Of a stretch of 64,000 bases of DNA, positions 22,561 through 33,458 are shown in pieces. This DNA comes from Zygnema cylindricum. Taxonomy: Eukaryota > Streptophyta > Zygnematophyceae > Zygnematales > Zygnemataceae. The stretch's first letter is position 1. Every line of letters starts with the position of its first letter. The notes beneath the pieces are model-generated. The model was not told where the DNA came from. It did not search any database and saw nothing but the letters and a program-made list of their open reading frames with translations. The stretch is from NCBI GenBank assembly GCA_037447655.1, contig JBBHKE010001612.1:313903-377902 (forward strand). Direction: 5' to 3'. A program made the position numbers and the translations under genes.

Positions 22561-23183
22561 ATTTCAACCTTTTTGAATATTTTACGTTGGATCGCTTCGC
22601 GATCCGCCGTCCATTTCTCCAACGCATTCCGCGCCACTCAATTAGTCCCTCGTACATTTACTCCCCCAATCCGCAAATCCATATGAACCTCCACATTACA
22701 TTTCGGCAATTAACTACGCACGAGAACACGCGCACGCACCAAACATCGCGTACGCACGAAAACGTCGCGTACGCACGAAACTAACTTTTCAAAAACAGCA
22801 AAAAGTACAAAATCTGACAATCCGTACCACGTCGCGTCCTTTTACTGTAATTAATCCACAATTCTAATTTGGGTTTGCGAACGCGTTTGTCGCAAACTCG
22901 ACTCCATGTTTATTCTAAACGCAGTTTTGTATGCAACCGAAATAAGTTAACTACAGTTTCCGTACGATTTTCGGTAACGAAGTACACTGTTGTAGAAACA
23001 AACACATTTCGTACACCACACTATTCATGAAATAATTACGGTATGACCATTAACGCTAATTTACAAGAACCGCAATTAACGTCAAGGAAAAATTAAATTT
23101 ATTCATTGTATTTCGGGTATCAATGTCAAAATTTTGGGGTGCCGATATAGAGTACATAAGGCTAATAACGATTCACGGTGTAC

Positions 23184-24140
23184 CTTACGATTGCTTGCCG
23201 CATTAAAACAGTTTTCAAGGTTAATTCCAAAGAAAGGTTTTTACTTCCCGATAAATATTGCCCCGAAAATGACTGGTGGGAAATGTTTTACTATAATGAC
23301 GATTGGTGGTGTAGTGAGACAAACGTTTTTATATTTTGACCACAAAAGCATACAAAAAATATGTAGATTAAAATAATACATGTATTCATTACACTAATGA
23401 GTAATTCAATACTCACACAAAATATGAGAGGTGCTAGGTTGTCCATAAAATAAAACATCAATATAGTAACTGAAAGGTAAAAACAGTTTATTTAAGTTCA
23501 ACAACTTCAATTTTGTATACAATCTATTGAGTGGTATAAATATGTCAAATGTTTATATGAAATGGCATACTCCACAAAAGTGAAAAAACTTTTAGTGTTG
23601 CGTTGCACTCTACTAATATTTTTCACACAAACGTTCACAACGATGTATGTTTCATTAAAAATATAATTAATACAACGAAAAAAAACGCACCAAGTTTTAA
23701 AAAAATTGCACCAACGACCCAACAGTGTCAAAATTTTCATAAATCTTGTAAAATGAATTGACTAAAAGGTTTTTAAAATACGCGCAAAAAAAAACATAGG
23801 GTTGTCACAATATGTGCAAATAACGACAATTTATCGTAAGCAACAAAGAATTACAAAAAGAAAATGTAATGTAAAGATAAAAGAGGTTACGCTTTTCTAA
23901 TTATGAGTATAGCTTGTTCCCAATGTTTTTCCCTTTATACTCCTTCAACATATCCACCCACCACAACAATTTTCAACAATTAAAAACTTCATGATGTATA
24001 AAATCGTCCCTCCGGATGGTCCAACCTTTGTGTTTTTTAAAATGAAATCTTAACTTTCAAGGAATTTATCCATGTGCTAAGAAACATTGTTTTTTGTCAC
24101 TTTCCTCAACGATTGAAAGTTGTACTAAGAAATGCACTTC
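23184..24140. other. AT-rich intergenic DNA
   Basis: No gene was recognised. Short open frames only; A- and T-rich runs throughout. Confidence 0.45.
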
Positions 24141-25133
24141 TGTGTCCTCCATTGGACTACAAAATTCAGAAAGCCTCTAGGTAATTTTTAACTAACCCAC
24201 TTTCAGCCACAACCACAGCTGCCCAAGCAAACAGATTGACAATCGGACTGCACCCTTCTGTATTCTAGACTCCCCTCAGTGCGTAGCAAAAATAGTCACT
24301 AAAAACGGCCAACCAACCGATAAGTTATCAGGTGGCAAAGATCCCAATTTATACAAACTCTCAAAGAGAGAGGTGATTGTAAAAAAATGCTAAGTCCTAC
24401 TTCCCTCTCACAACCCCTATCTACTACACTACGATCTAATCGAATAAGTGTCAAGTACAGAAAGGTACTACGATCGATGTCCTTTGTGTACGGCCTGTGT
24501 ACGACAAAGCCATTGGGTGGTTGCGTGTCCACATGGTACTCGTCGATATGTTCTCCGAAATTCTCGCAACCAAATATTACCTCTCCACGTGGCGCCAGGT
24601 CATGCCACGTAAAAAAACGCCAAAGTTACCATTCTGGGATCTCGGCGGCGATATGTGCCGTTGGATAAAAACCGACATTAAATGGTCGCCATCGAAACAA
24701 ATGTCCGATTCATTTGTTTTCTACGGGATGACGTTCGCACTAAATATTAACTAGTTATATGTCCCTTTACTCATATGTCCGTTAATCGAATGAAAGATCC
24801 TAATACATTTTAAGTAATTATCACACCTTCTGTATTTTAACAAACTCTTACGATAGACTGGTTAGACCTGACGGCTACGCCGCGCTCAACCGGTCGGAGG
24901 TTCGAGTCCTTCCGGACTCAACCTTTTTGTTGACAGTGACTTATGTCACTCTTTAGTCATGTCTATGAAGCTGAGGCAGCCATGGCTCCACCACTCTCTC
25001 TCTCCTTCAGTGACTATGACAAGTATGGGGGATCGAGGAAAGAGGTGGAGGCAGACTGCCTGCGTTTTTTTTTTTTTTTTCAATTAAGCTATTTAGACCT
25101 AGAAAATACTCCATAAATCTAGTGATTTTAACA
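24141..25133 (-). repeat. 3' LTR of Copia 2 (993 bp)
   Basis: It begins TGTGTCCTCC and ends GATTTTAACA on the plus strand (TG..CA). It matches the LTR at 28112-29121 throughout, with many substitutions. The poly-T stretch at 25064-25080 replaces a TTTTC-rich stretch in the other copy. Confidence 0.85.
24851..24923 (+). other. tRNA-like segment in LTR (left copy)
   Basis: It contains CTGGTTAGAC, GGTCGGAGGTTCGAGTCC and a stem GGAGG/CCTTC around TTCGAGT. GGTTCGAGTCC (24899-24909) fits the Pol III B-box consensus. The order resembles tRNA-Ile-like genes, but the acceptor stem does not pair and the A-box part is shortened. It is probably tRNA-derived rather than a working tRNA. It lies antisense to the element's transcription. 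Confidence 0.45.
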
Positions 25134-25197
25134 CTTCCCTTATTTTCTAGTTTAACTTTAACTTCTCTTTCAATCCACATTTTTCCCTAAATTATTT

Positions 25198-27960
25198 TTA
25201 CTTAGGAGAGGGCACAAGTTTGGTCATTATGCCAGCCACCATTTCTTCATCTGACCTATACACAAGATTCACAATTTTATTTTCAACTTTTTCCCTCACG
25301 AAAAACAATTTTATGTGCGTAGGTTTAGCTTTGAAATGATGTTTTAGATTGGCTGCAATTGGAATAGCAGCCTGATTATCACAGAAGTCTTTATGCACTC
25401 CCTCGTTCTTATACCCCAGTTCTTGCTACAAGGACTTGACCCACATCAACTCTTTCTCAGCAGAACAAGAGGCGATATACTCAACCTCCATAGTAGACTG
25501 AGCAACCACCTTTTGTTGCTTGCTGCTCCAATAGTAAGCACCTTCCCCCACATACAACACATGCCCATAAGTGCATATTCTCATAGGTGCATCCCCATAA
25601 ATGACATCACTCCAAGTAGTGATATCAGTGTGCTCCCCTCCCAAATGTAACCATAACTCTATGGTTTCCACCAAATATCTCATGATTCTCATGGCTACCT
25701 CCCAGTCTCTCCTCCTAGGATCATTAAGACTCTTACTGAGTATTGCAACTGCTTTCGCTATGTCCGGGCTGTCGCTATGTCCGGTCTGGTACAGTTCATA
25801 AAGTATATTAGACTTCCTACAACATGCCTGTAAGGGATAACTTCGTAAACTCTCTCTCTCTTCTGGACTAATTTGTTTATCTAAGATTATCACTCCTCCA
25901 TCTACACTTTCATGAATTACTTTCTTCAAGTCCATTGGAGTGGTACAACTGTTCGCCTTTTCCATCCAGAATTTCTGAAGCATATTACTTATTGTTTTTT
26001 TCTGAGTAAGTCTAATGATCATTTTTACCTTATCTCTCTCCATTTAAATTCCCAAAATTTATCTTGCCTCCCCTAAATCCTTCATGTCAAATTTGCTTAT
26101 AAGATATTTCTTTAACTTATTGATCTTTTCCAAAGACTTACTTACAACGAGCAGATCATCCACATAAATTGCAATAAAAACCACACCATTTTCATCTTCA
26201 AACATATAGATAGAATGGTTAGAGCTAATCCGGTTATATCCCACACCAGTGAGAAACTAATTTAGTTTCTTATTCCACTATCTGGGAGCTTGCTTCATAT
26301 AACGACTTTATGAGCCTGCAGACTTTGCTCTCTTCTCCTTCCTCCACGAACCCCTATGGTTGCCGCATGAAAATTCCTTCCTCTAATTCACCATTGAGAA
26401 AGGCGGTCTTAATATCCATCTGGTGTATTTCCATGTGATAGACTGAGGAGAATCCTTACCGATAGGAACCGAACAACTAGAGCAAAAGTTTCCTCATAGT
26501 CAATCCCCTCCTTTTGGGTGAACCCTTTTGCTACCAACCAAGCTTTATATCTTTCAATGGTATTATCTGGGTTCAGTTTTAGTTTAAACACCCATTTACA
26601 ACCAATCGGTTTTCTGTCCGGAGGACAATCCGCTAGTTCCCAAGTATTTGCTTCCATGATGGAGGCCATCTCATCATTTATGGCTCTAATCCATCTGTCT
26701 TTCTCTGGACTGTTCACTGCCTCCAAGTATGACTGAGGCTCATGTGGGTGAGATAGCTTAGTTACCTTATGAGCGGCCTGTTTTTTTTGTATCATTTTGC
26801 TCCTCCTTCTTCCTCCTTCAAACTCTTAAGCTGAAATAGAGGGAAGTCTTAGATTTCTCCTTACTATCTCATCGGCTCCTGTATCCATGGAACCCGGTTC
26901 CGGTTCCTTCTCTTCTGTCTCGTGGAAGTCCATAAGAATATGTGAGGTGTCTGATGGATCTCTTGTATCCTGGATTTCCCCTGATTATGCAATCACTGTT
27001 TCACTCATGTCCCTTTCGAGATTGACAGAGTTCTCCTCAATTTCAGACTCAAATCTGATTTTTATCTTCTTGATATATTTGAAGGGGTCAAATGACTTCC
27101 CTTCATCCATGACTATTAGGTGTTTGACCAGAATGATATTTTGCTTTGCTAAGTCATAGACTCTATATCCCTTGACATCCTCAGCATATACTACAAAGTA
27201 TCTAGGATTCCCCTTAGCAACTAGTTTATAGTTTTTCCTATCTGTGTCAAGACTGTAAACTTGGCTACCGAATATTTCAACGTGAAAGATATCTGGTTTC
27301 CTTCCAACCCATCTTTCATAAGGTGTCATTCCTTTTACGGCTGAGGTTAGGACTCAATTCGTAATGTAGTTGGCACAGTTCATGGCTTTTTCCCAAAATC
27401 TCTTTCCTATTTTTTTGTCTGCCAACATACTACATACACTATCTCCTAGTGTTCGGTTCAACCTCTCATCTACCCTATTTTGTTCTGGTTTATATGGTAC
27501 ATTTTTCTGGTGTTGAACTTCCTCATCTCTCAAGTATTCCTCAAACTGGTTAGAGGTATATTCTTCCCCATTGTCACTCCTTATTCTCTTAATATGGATT
27601 CCATGCAACTTCTCACTCCAGGCTTTATATTCTTTGGAGTAACTTGGTATTTCAAACTTTGTTTTTAGGAAGTAGAATATAGAGTATCTAGACTAGTCAT
27701 GTGTTATTTTCAACATAAAACTCTTCCCTCCGACCAAAGATACTTTTGCAGGTCTCCAGATATCTGGGTGGACCAAATCTAGTACTTTCTCACCCCTATA
27801 TGTGGCTGCTTTGGAAAAAGGAAGTCTATGAGCCTTACCTTGAGCTTAGCCTCTACAACCATCCACCATTTCATTATCCCCAAACTGAATGCCTTTTAAT
27901 ACACCAAGCTTTTTCATTTCCCTCCGCCTATCAAAATGTTTTCCCACCAAACCCTGGTGG
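25198..27960 (-). pseudogene. Copia 2 pol: integrase, reverse transcriptase, RNase H, broken
   Basis: Read on the minus strand: a pre-integrase remnant (about 27960-27790); integrase with RSDNGEEY and NRVDERLNRTLG (27608-27354), the latter carrying a Gln-to-Arg and an Ala-to-Asp change in the usual NGVAER motif; a further integrase part TPYERWVGRKP (27329-26985); reverse transcriptase start WELADCPPDRKPIGCKWVFK (26795-26409); the catalytic YVDD (IAIYVDDLLVVSKS, 26244-26059); and RNase H with YLVETIELWL and STMEVEYIASC (26043-25426), then DNQAAIPIA and HIKLFFVREK (25398-25198). Stops and frameshifts separate the parts. It cannot move on its own. Confidence 0.85.
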
Positions 27961-28087
27961 AGTTCTTTGAGGTGGACGTTTCACTTGTCCAGTGACAATA
28001 CCCCAGTATCATTTTTCGCACAAATCCCCTGTCAATGTGGCTTCCCAATAGATGAACCCATATCCATTGAAGGTGGCTACCCTAGAG

Positions 28088-28102
28088 GGTGGGCCTATAA
28101 CC
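28088..28102 (-). other. Primer-binding site of Copia 2, half-tRNA(iMet) type
   Basis: On the minus strand, nine bases after the LTR end, is GGTTATAGGCCCACC. It has one mismatch to the complement of the initiator tRNA-Met anticodon arm and is the same site as at 4672-4686. Confidence 0.6.
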
Positions 28103-28111
28103 TGCAAATTC

Positions 28112-29121
28112 TGTGTCCTCCATTGGACTATAGAATCTAAGAAGCCTCTAGGTAGTTTTTAACTAAACCACTTTCACCCACAACCACAGCTGCCCAAGCA
28201 AACAAATTGATAATCTGACTACACCCTTGTGTAGTCTAGACTCCCCTGATTGCGTAGCAAAAAGAGTCACTAAAAACGGCCTACCAACCGATAAGTTTTG
28301 AGGTGGCAAAGATGCCAATTTATACAAACTCTCAAAGAGAGAGGTGACTATAAAAAAATGCTAAGTCCTTCATCCCTCTCACAACCCCTATCTACTACAG
28401 TACGATCTAATCGAATAAGTGTCAAGTACAGAAAGGTACTAGGGCCGATGTCCTTTCTGTACGGCCGGTGTACGACAAGGCCATTGAGTGGACGCGTGTC
28501 CACATGGTACTCGTCCGTATGTTATCCGGAATTCTTGCGACCAAATATTATCTCTCCACGTGGTGCCAAGTCATGCAACCTCAAAAAACGCCAAAGTGAC
28601 CATTCCGGGATCTCGGCGGCGATATGTGTTGTTGGATAAAAACCGACATTAAATGGTCGCCGTCAAAACAAATGTCCGGTTCATTTGTTTTGTACGGGAT
28701 GACGTTCGCACTAAATATTAACTAGTTCTATGTCCCTTTACTCATATGTCCGTTAATCGAATGAAAGATCATAATACAGTTTAAGTAATTATCACACCTT
28801 CTGTATTTTAACAAACTCCAACGATAGACTGGTTAGACTTGACGGCTACGCCGCGCTCAGCCGGTCGGAGGTTCGAGTCCTGCCGGACTCAACCTTTTTG
28901 TTGAGAGTGACTTATGTCACTCTTTTGTCCTGCCTGTGGAGTTGAGGCAGCAATGGCTCCACCACTCTCTCTCTCCGTCAGTGACTACAACAAGTATGGG
29001 GGTTAGAGGAAAGAGGTGGATGTAGACTGCCTGCGCTTTTCTTTTCTTTTTCTTTTTCTTTTCTTTTTCTATTAAGCTATTCAGACCTATAAAATTCTCC
29101 ATAAATTTAGTGATTTTAATA
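28112..29121 (-). repeat. 5' LTR of Copia 2 (about 1010 bp)
   Basis: This direct copy of 24141-25133 starts TGTGTCCTCC and ends GATTTTAATA, where the terminal CA has become TA. TATAAATT on the minus strand near 28317-28324 is a probable TATA box. Confidence 0.85.
28821..28893 (+). other. tRNA-like segment in LTR (right copy)
   Basis: Same segment as 24851-24923. The B-box GGTTCGAGTCC is fully conserved while nearby bases differ (CCTGC for CCTTC, breaking one stem pair). Confidence 0.45.
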
Positions 29122-31250
29122 ACAAAATCATGTGCCACAAGAATGTTGTGTAAAAACCAATGTACAACAAAGCTTATAAACGAAAGTATAATGAAAGAAT
29201 CGTAATAAAAGTACAATTTACATCATTTTGCAATTTAGTATAGACTTCAGTTTTACGTTTTTCCTTTTTCGACCCACTTCTACATCATTTGCCAAGTCAT
29301 GCTAGTTAATTTTCGAACTCCGCCCTAAATCACCTTGAGAGTCGTTTTAGGGTAAAGTACCACTTGACCAAAGAATATGAGAAATTCCCACGTGCCACAC
29401 AATTTAAACATTTTTGTATGACGGAGATTGCACATTTTTTTTTGCCCTTTGCCCACATGCTCAATAGTAAAATTTGTCGGGGTCTCAACTCTCCTCTTTC
29501 ATTCAAGCTTACTTTGGAAAAGTCTACGCGGTCTTGCCTCTTCCTTTCCCCTACTTAATTGGGATACCCTCTATTTTCTCAAATAATTACACCCTACAAT
29601 ATTTGGTTTGGTGGCACATGCAATCACCTCTTGTGTCATTGTTGATGTTGTTATTATCGTGGTCAAGTTTGTCTAATAATTGTACGAATAGTTATTTCCA
29701 TTTCACAAGGCTCTTTCCCTCGACGCGTGCGTTAACCCGTCAAATGCCTTTAACCGCGTTCCACCTTCTCCATCTCTAATTACATACACACCTTTTATCT
29801 ACAATAGCATACATAAAAGCAATTTGGAGTTTTTTATTTTGTAGTGTTTTGGACGCGCTTTGTTCTGCACAATCGCGTTGACGTTTATGTGCGTGTTCGA
29901 GGCTAAAGTCGGTGCGTGGTTGCAACTCTCTCTACATTTAGTTTAGAGTCTGACCCGTTTACGTCTACATTACATCTACGCTTGGGTTTCCCCCACCCTC
30001 TACTTCTTAAACGCTCTAATTGTATTTACAAAGAGTTTGTTGGCTTGGAAAGGATTCACTTAGGTGAATTCTCACATGGGAGAGAAGTTATTGGTACGTA
30101 TGATTTGGTTTGTTATGATGCAATTAGCGTTGAAACGTCTATATTGTGAAGCGAGAGGCTTTTCATATACTCCCTTCCGCGTCGCCATTTATTGAAATTT
30201 GAAGTCCTTGAGTTTACTCGTTTTTCATCCAGTGTTGGGAGGACTTCCGGTGATGTGATCCTCATGGATCCGGTTGGGACCCACGTTTTTTCTTGTGCGA
30301 CATTGTATTCAAGTGTGGCAGCTTAGGTCGCATCGGCCACTAAGTAATGAGTTGACACATCGAGACTCGCCCGATCAGTTTGCCCTATTTGCGCCGGATA
30401 TTTTGTACACTTTGGACAAGTCTTTTGGCAATTTTCTACGCAATTATGTGCAAAAAACATTTAAATCAAGGGGTTGGCTGAGTCCTCCACTATGCCTTCT
30501 CACTATTGTTTACCGTTGACGTATCCCAATTGTCCTCCAACGAACAGAAGTCATGGCTTTCTTTTGGCGAAGCACGATGGCATATGATAGGCGAGGCCTT
30601 ATAAATCTCTCACCACGAGATTTAATCGAATTCGACGATCTTTAAGGGAGTTTGTTATGATTGTGGGTAGTCATATACTGTAGGTTTGTTCCCTATGTGG
30701 GTAGTCATCTCTGGTAGATTTCCTTAGTTTTTTGTGGTTACCTGCTTTGCTAACGTTGGATTTTAATTCGTCATCTATGCCTTATTCTCCCTTTAGCTCA
30801 TGTAGTTGATAAATGCTATTTTTTTCTTCGTTTACCCCTTTTAAACCTTGATTCCTTTTTCCATCACAAGGTTTGCCATGTTTTTTCTCTTATATTCTTT
30901 GGCAAGTCTAAAGGATATGACAAAAAACAAAATTGGAAAACCATGGGAAAAAGTCTCGAAATTTGCAACGTTGACAATGTTTTATAAGGATGACATCACA
31001 ATGTTACAAAAACTTAGACGTCTACAATTTCACAAAGAAATAGATGTCTACATTGAAAAAAAAATAAAAGTTTACCGTTGTAAATCGTCACAATATTACA
31101 TAGGGTCTACAAATGTCACGACTTTAAGGGACAATTTTAGTTTTCGGACATTGGAATGCTCGGAGGCACTTGTACGGAAAATCTTCACTAAAAGTCAAAA
31201 TTTGAGTGTTGTGTATTAGTAGCCATTTGCATATTAGTGATATGACCTTT
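29122..31250. mobile_element. Dispersed element related to 1-962, with unknown middle
   Basis: Parts of 29340-29570 and 30890-31190 match the two halves of the element at 1-962 (CCACTTGACCAA, GTCTACAA, CGGAAAATCTTCACTAAAA). The middle (29570-30880) is unique here. It has short frames at 29916-30149 and 30274-30519 with no recognised domain; it could be the wreck of a coding internal region. Ends are not defined. Confidence 0.4.
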
Positions 31251-31619
31251 GTTTGGGCCTACCAATAATAGATATATTGGCATGATATAACAGTACTGGT
31301 GTTATCATGATAAAAACCGATAATATCGGTTTTCCATCGCGGTAACACCGGTTCGATAACTAGCGACGATAATTGTACGGTTCATAATGTGATATACAGT
31401 TTGTTCCGTTTTACTGAACTTCCATTTTTACATTAGACAGATAACGAAACAAATTGTCATACGTGGCATGCCACGCTATATATTATTATAAATATAGTAC
31501 ACTAACTTATAAAGCAATACTATATAGCGTATATTTTTTTCCACTTATCGCCCATAAAAAAATTGTTGGTCTCGAGGCGATATATCGGGACCCCTCACCG
31601 TTCAACAACCAAGAACTAC
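31251..31619. repeat. Remnant of TATCGG-rich hAT-like element
   Basis: Words such as ACCGATAATATCGG and CGGTTCGATAAC resemble the interior of the hAT-like element at 40628-41513. No ends or target duplication are visible. Confidence 0.35.
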
Positions 31620-31890
31620 ACCGTGAATCGCTATTAGTGCTGATTTTTTTTAGCCACCTAAAACATGTTTTCTCCGTACACACATATTGGAAATTGGATC
31701 TGACGGCTGCGATTGAAAGTTAAGATTCTCAGCTTCCGATTGCCGGTTTCAAATTGAAAGCCGCTGCGATTGAAAGTTAAGATTCTCAGCTTCCGATTGC
31801 CGGTTTCAAATTGAAAGCCCGACAATTGTGTACGGAGAAAAGATGTTTTAAGTGGCGAAAAAATTATTAACACTAATAGCGATACACGGT
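31620..31890. mobile_element. Short MITE, ACCGTGAATCGCTATTAG ends
   Basis: The arms ACCGTGAATCGCTATTAGTG and, reversed, ACCGTGTATCGCTATTAGTG are followed by inverted inner blocks (CACCTAAAACATGTTTTCTC against its complement). A 57-bp segment beginning GCTGCGATTGAAAGTTAAG is duplicated in tandem at about 31706-31820. Related copies: 42613-42834, 38893-39105. Confidence 0.65.
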
Positions 31891-32276
31891 GTGTCGGTAC
31901 CGATTTTATCGCTACGAGTTTTGTACACTACAAAATTTCATGCACACGTATCCTTTTACTTTGATCCGCAATTTGTCCCCAGGTGTCCATAAAGCACGTT
32001 GCCGTACAATGAGAATGTACGAATTGGAAGTCCTGTATTTATCTACGTGGCATCAGAATATTTGTTAAATTGACACGTCGGTGACGTCACGGTACATTAA
32101 ATTTTGCAGTTTCACACGTGTAAAAGCTAAAGCAAAAAGTAATGGTTTCTACGTGTGAAACCTTTGTGTTAAACTGATAAAGTGCGCACGTAAAATATAA
32201 CTTGAACGTTTTGAACCGTGATTTAATTTGTTTTCAGTACCGTACTTTAAACCGCGAAATAAGTCACTCGCCCTCC

Positions 32277-32336
<60 letters not shown>

Positions 32337-32545
32337 GTAAATGACTTGGAGAAATTAAAGTCTCCATTTTTTTTGAAAAGAATATTATTTCTTTATTCTT
32401 TCTTTTTTATTTGGCTGATTGTTTTTCTTCCAATAAAACAGAAAAACCATGCAAATATTTGCACAATAATTTTTCTGTTTCTTTCTGCTCTGGGCCTTTT
32501 CCTTTTTTGTTTTTTTTTATTTATTTTTTGAATAAATTGCCCGTC
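31891..32545 (+). promoter_or_regulatory. Upstream region of NDA gene with (CT)n
   Basis: About 650 bp lie before the chosen start codon. A (CT)n tract of about 54 bp (32280-32333) lies in the probable promoter or 5' UTR. CT-rich leaders near transcription starts are common in plants, so a role is possible. I see no clear TATA box. Confidence 0.35.
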
Positions 32546-33369
32546 ATGTTTAGAGTTTCCAGAAAAATATTTTCTCTTTCAATTTTTCCCTCTCTTGAAA
32601 AAACAAAAAGAAAAAATCCTTTCCACTTTAAGCCCAAAAAAGATTTTTTTTATCTTTCTTCCCAAATTTTCCCAAAATCCCAAAATCCAGAAACATTTTT
32701 TTCCCCTAAATCATCTTTTTTAAACCTAAATAAAAAGGATAAATTGACCTCATTTTTTTCAGAAACTGAAACTAATAACCCCTTTTATTTTTCAAATTTT
32801 ACCCATTTTTCTTTCCCATATTTCCCAAATTCCCTAAATTCTCCTGATCTCCTAAATGTCCCCAACTTGTCTTTTTCCCAAAAGACAAAAAAAATCCCAA
32901 AATTCTCGTCCATTCCGGAAAGCGGAAGGTGGGATTCGGAATTTGGCTTTTTTGGAAAAAGACAAAGAAGTACGGAAGCCCATTTGGTTCAAAAAGCTGA
33001 AGAAATTGGAGAAAGTGGAGAGAAAAAGGTAGTTCCCGGGAACCTTCCTCCCCCAGAAAAAGACAAAAAAGCGCGAATTGTCGTTCTTGGAACGGGATGG
33101 GCTGCTGCGAGATTTATGAAAGATTTGGATACAAAGGTATTTTTTTTTTCTTTTTCTTATTTTTTTCCTTTTATCCCTTACTTTTTGTTTTTTTATTTGA
33201 TTTTTTTTTATCTTTTTCTTTGTTCCTTTTTCCCCTTGTTGTTTTGCTTTAATTTTATTTTATTTTTAAGTGAAAATGTGGTAGCTAGTCCGTTTAAATA
33301 TTTTTCGTTTCTTTTTCTTTGTTTTTTTGTTTCTTTTTTTTTTTCTTTGTTTTCTTTTCTTTTTTTTTT

Positions 33370-33458
<89 letters not shown>

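Larger units (their letters stand above)
20394..23183. mobile_element. 2.8-kb element with about 280-bp TIRs and GTAC-rich core
   Basis: The left arm (about 20394-20675) and right arm (about 22900-23183) are inverted copies. The left has CCAAAATTTTGACATTGATA and GCGCTTAGAATAAACT, the right their complements, and both end in GTACAC.GYGAATCGTTATTAG-type termini. The interior has a hairpin MITE (20834-20960), a 124-codon open frame (21777-22151) with no recognised domain, and a GTAC-dense block (22021-22560). It has no identified transposase. Confidence 0.65.
24141..29121 (-). mobile_element. Copia-type LTR retrotransposon 2, deleted
   Basis: Two direct LTRs flank a minus-strand pol. The order on the minus strand is 5' LTR (29121-28112), half-tRNA primer-binding site, a remnant of the gag start (about 28065-27965), pre-integrase, integrase, reverse transcriptase, RNase H, polypurine stretch AAATAAGGGAAG, and 3' LTR (25133-24141). 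Most of gag and the protease are missing between about 27960 and 28065. Flanking 5-mers (ACTTC and ACAAA) do not match, so the insertion site has changed. It is the same family as element 1 at 3605-6893. Confidence 0.85.

Noticed and set aside
24851-24923. Functional tRNA gene
   Set aside because: Acceptor stem does not pair, the D-arm is too short, and a second copy has a broken T-stem; kept only as tRNA-like.
24387-28639. Similar open frames at 24387-24668 and 28298-28639
   Set aside because: Both lie inside the two Copia LTRs and run against the element's transcription. No known domain.
32411-32545. Use of the upstream ATG (32411) as NDA start
   Set aside because: The extra 45 residues are Phe-rich and not presequence-like, whereas MFRVSRK at 32546 is basic and hydroxylated. 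Not excluded.
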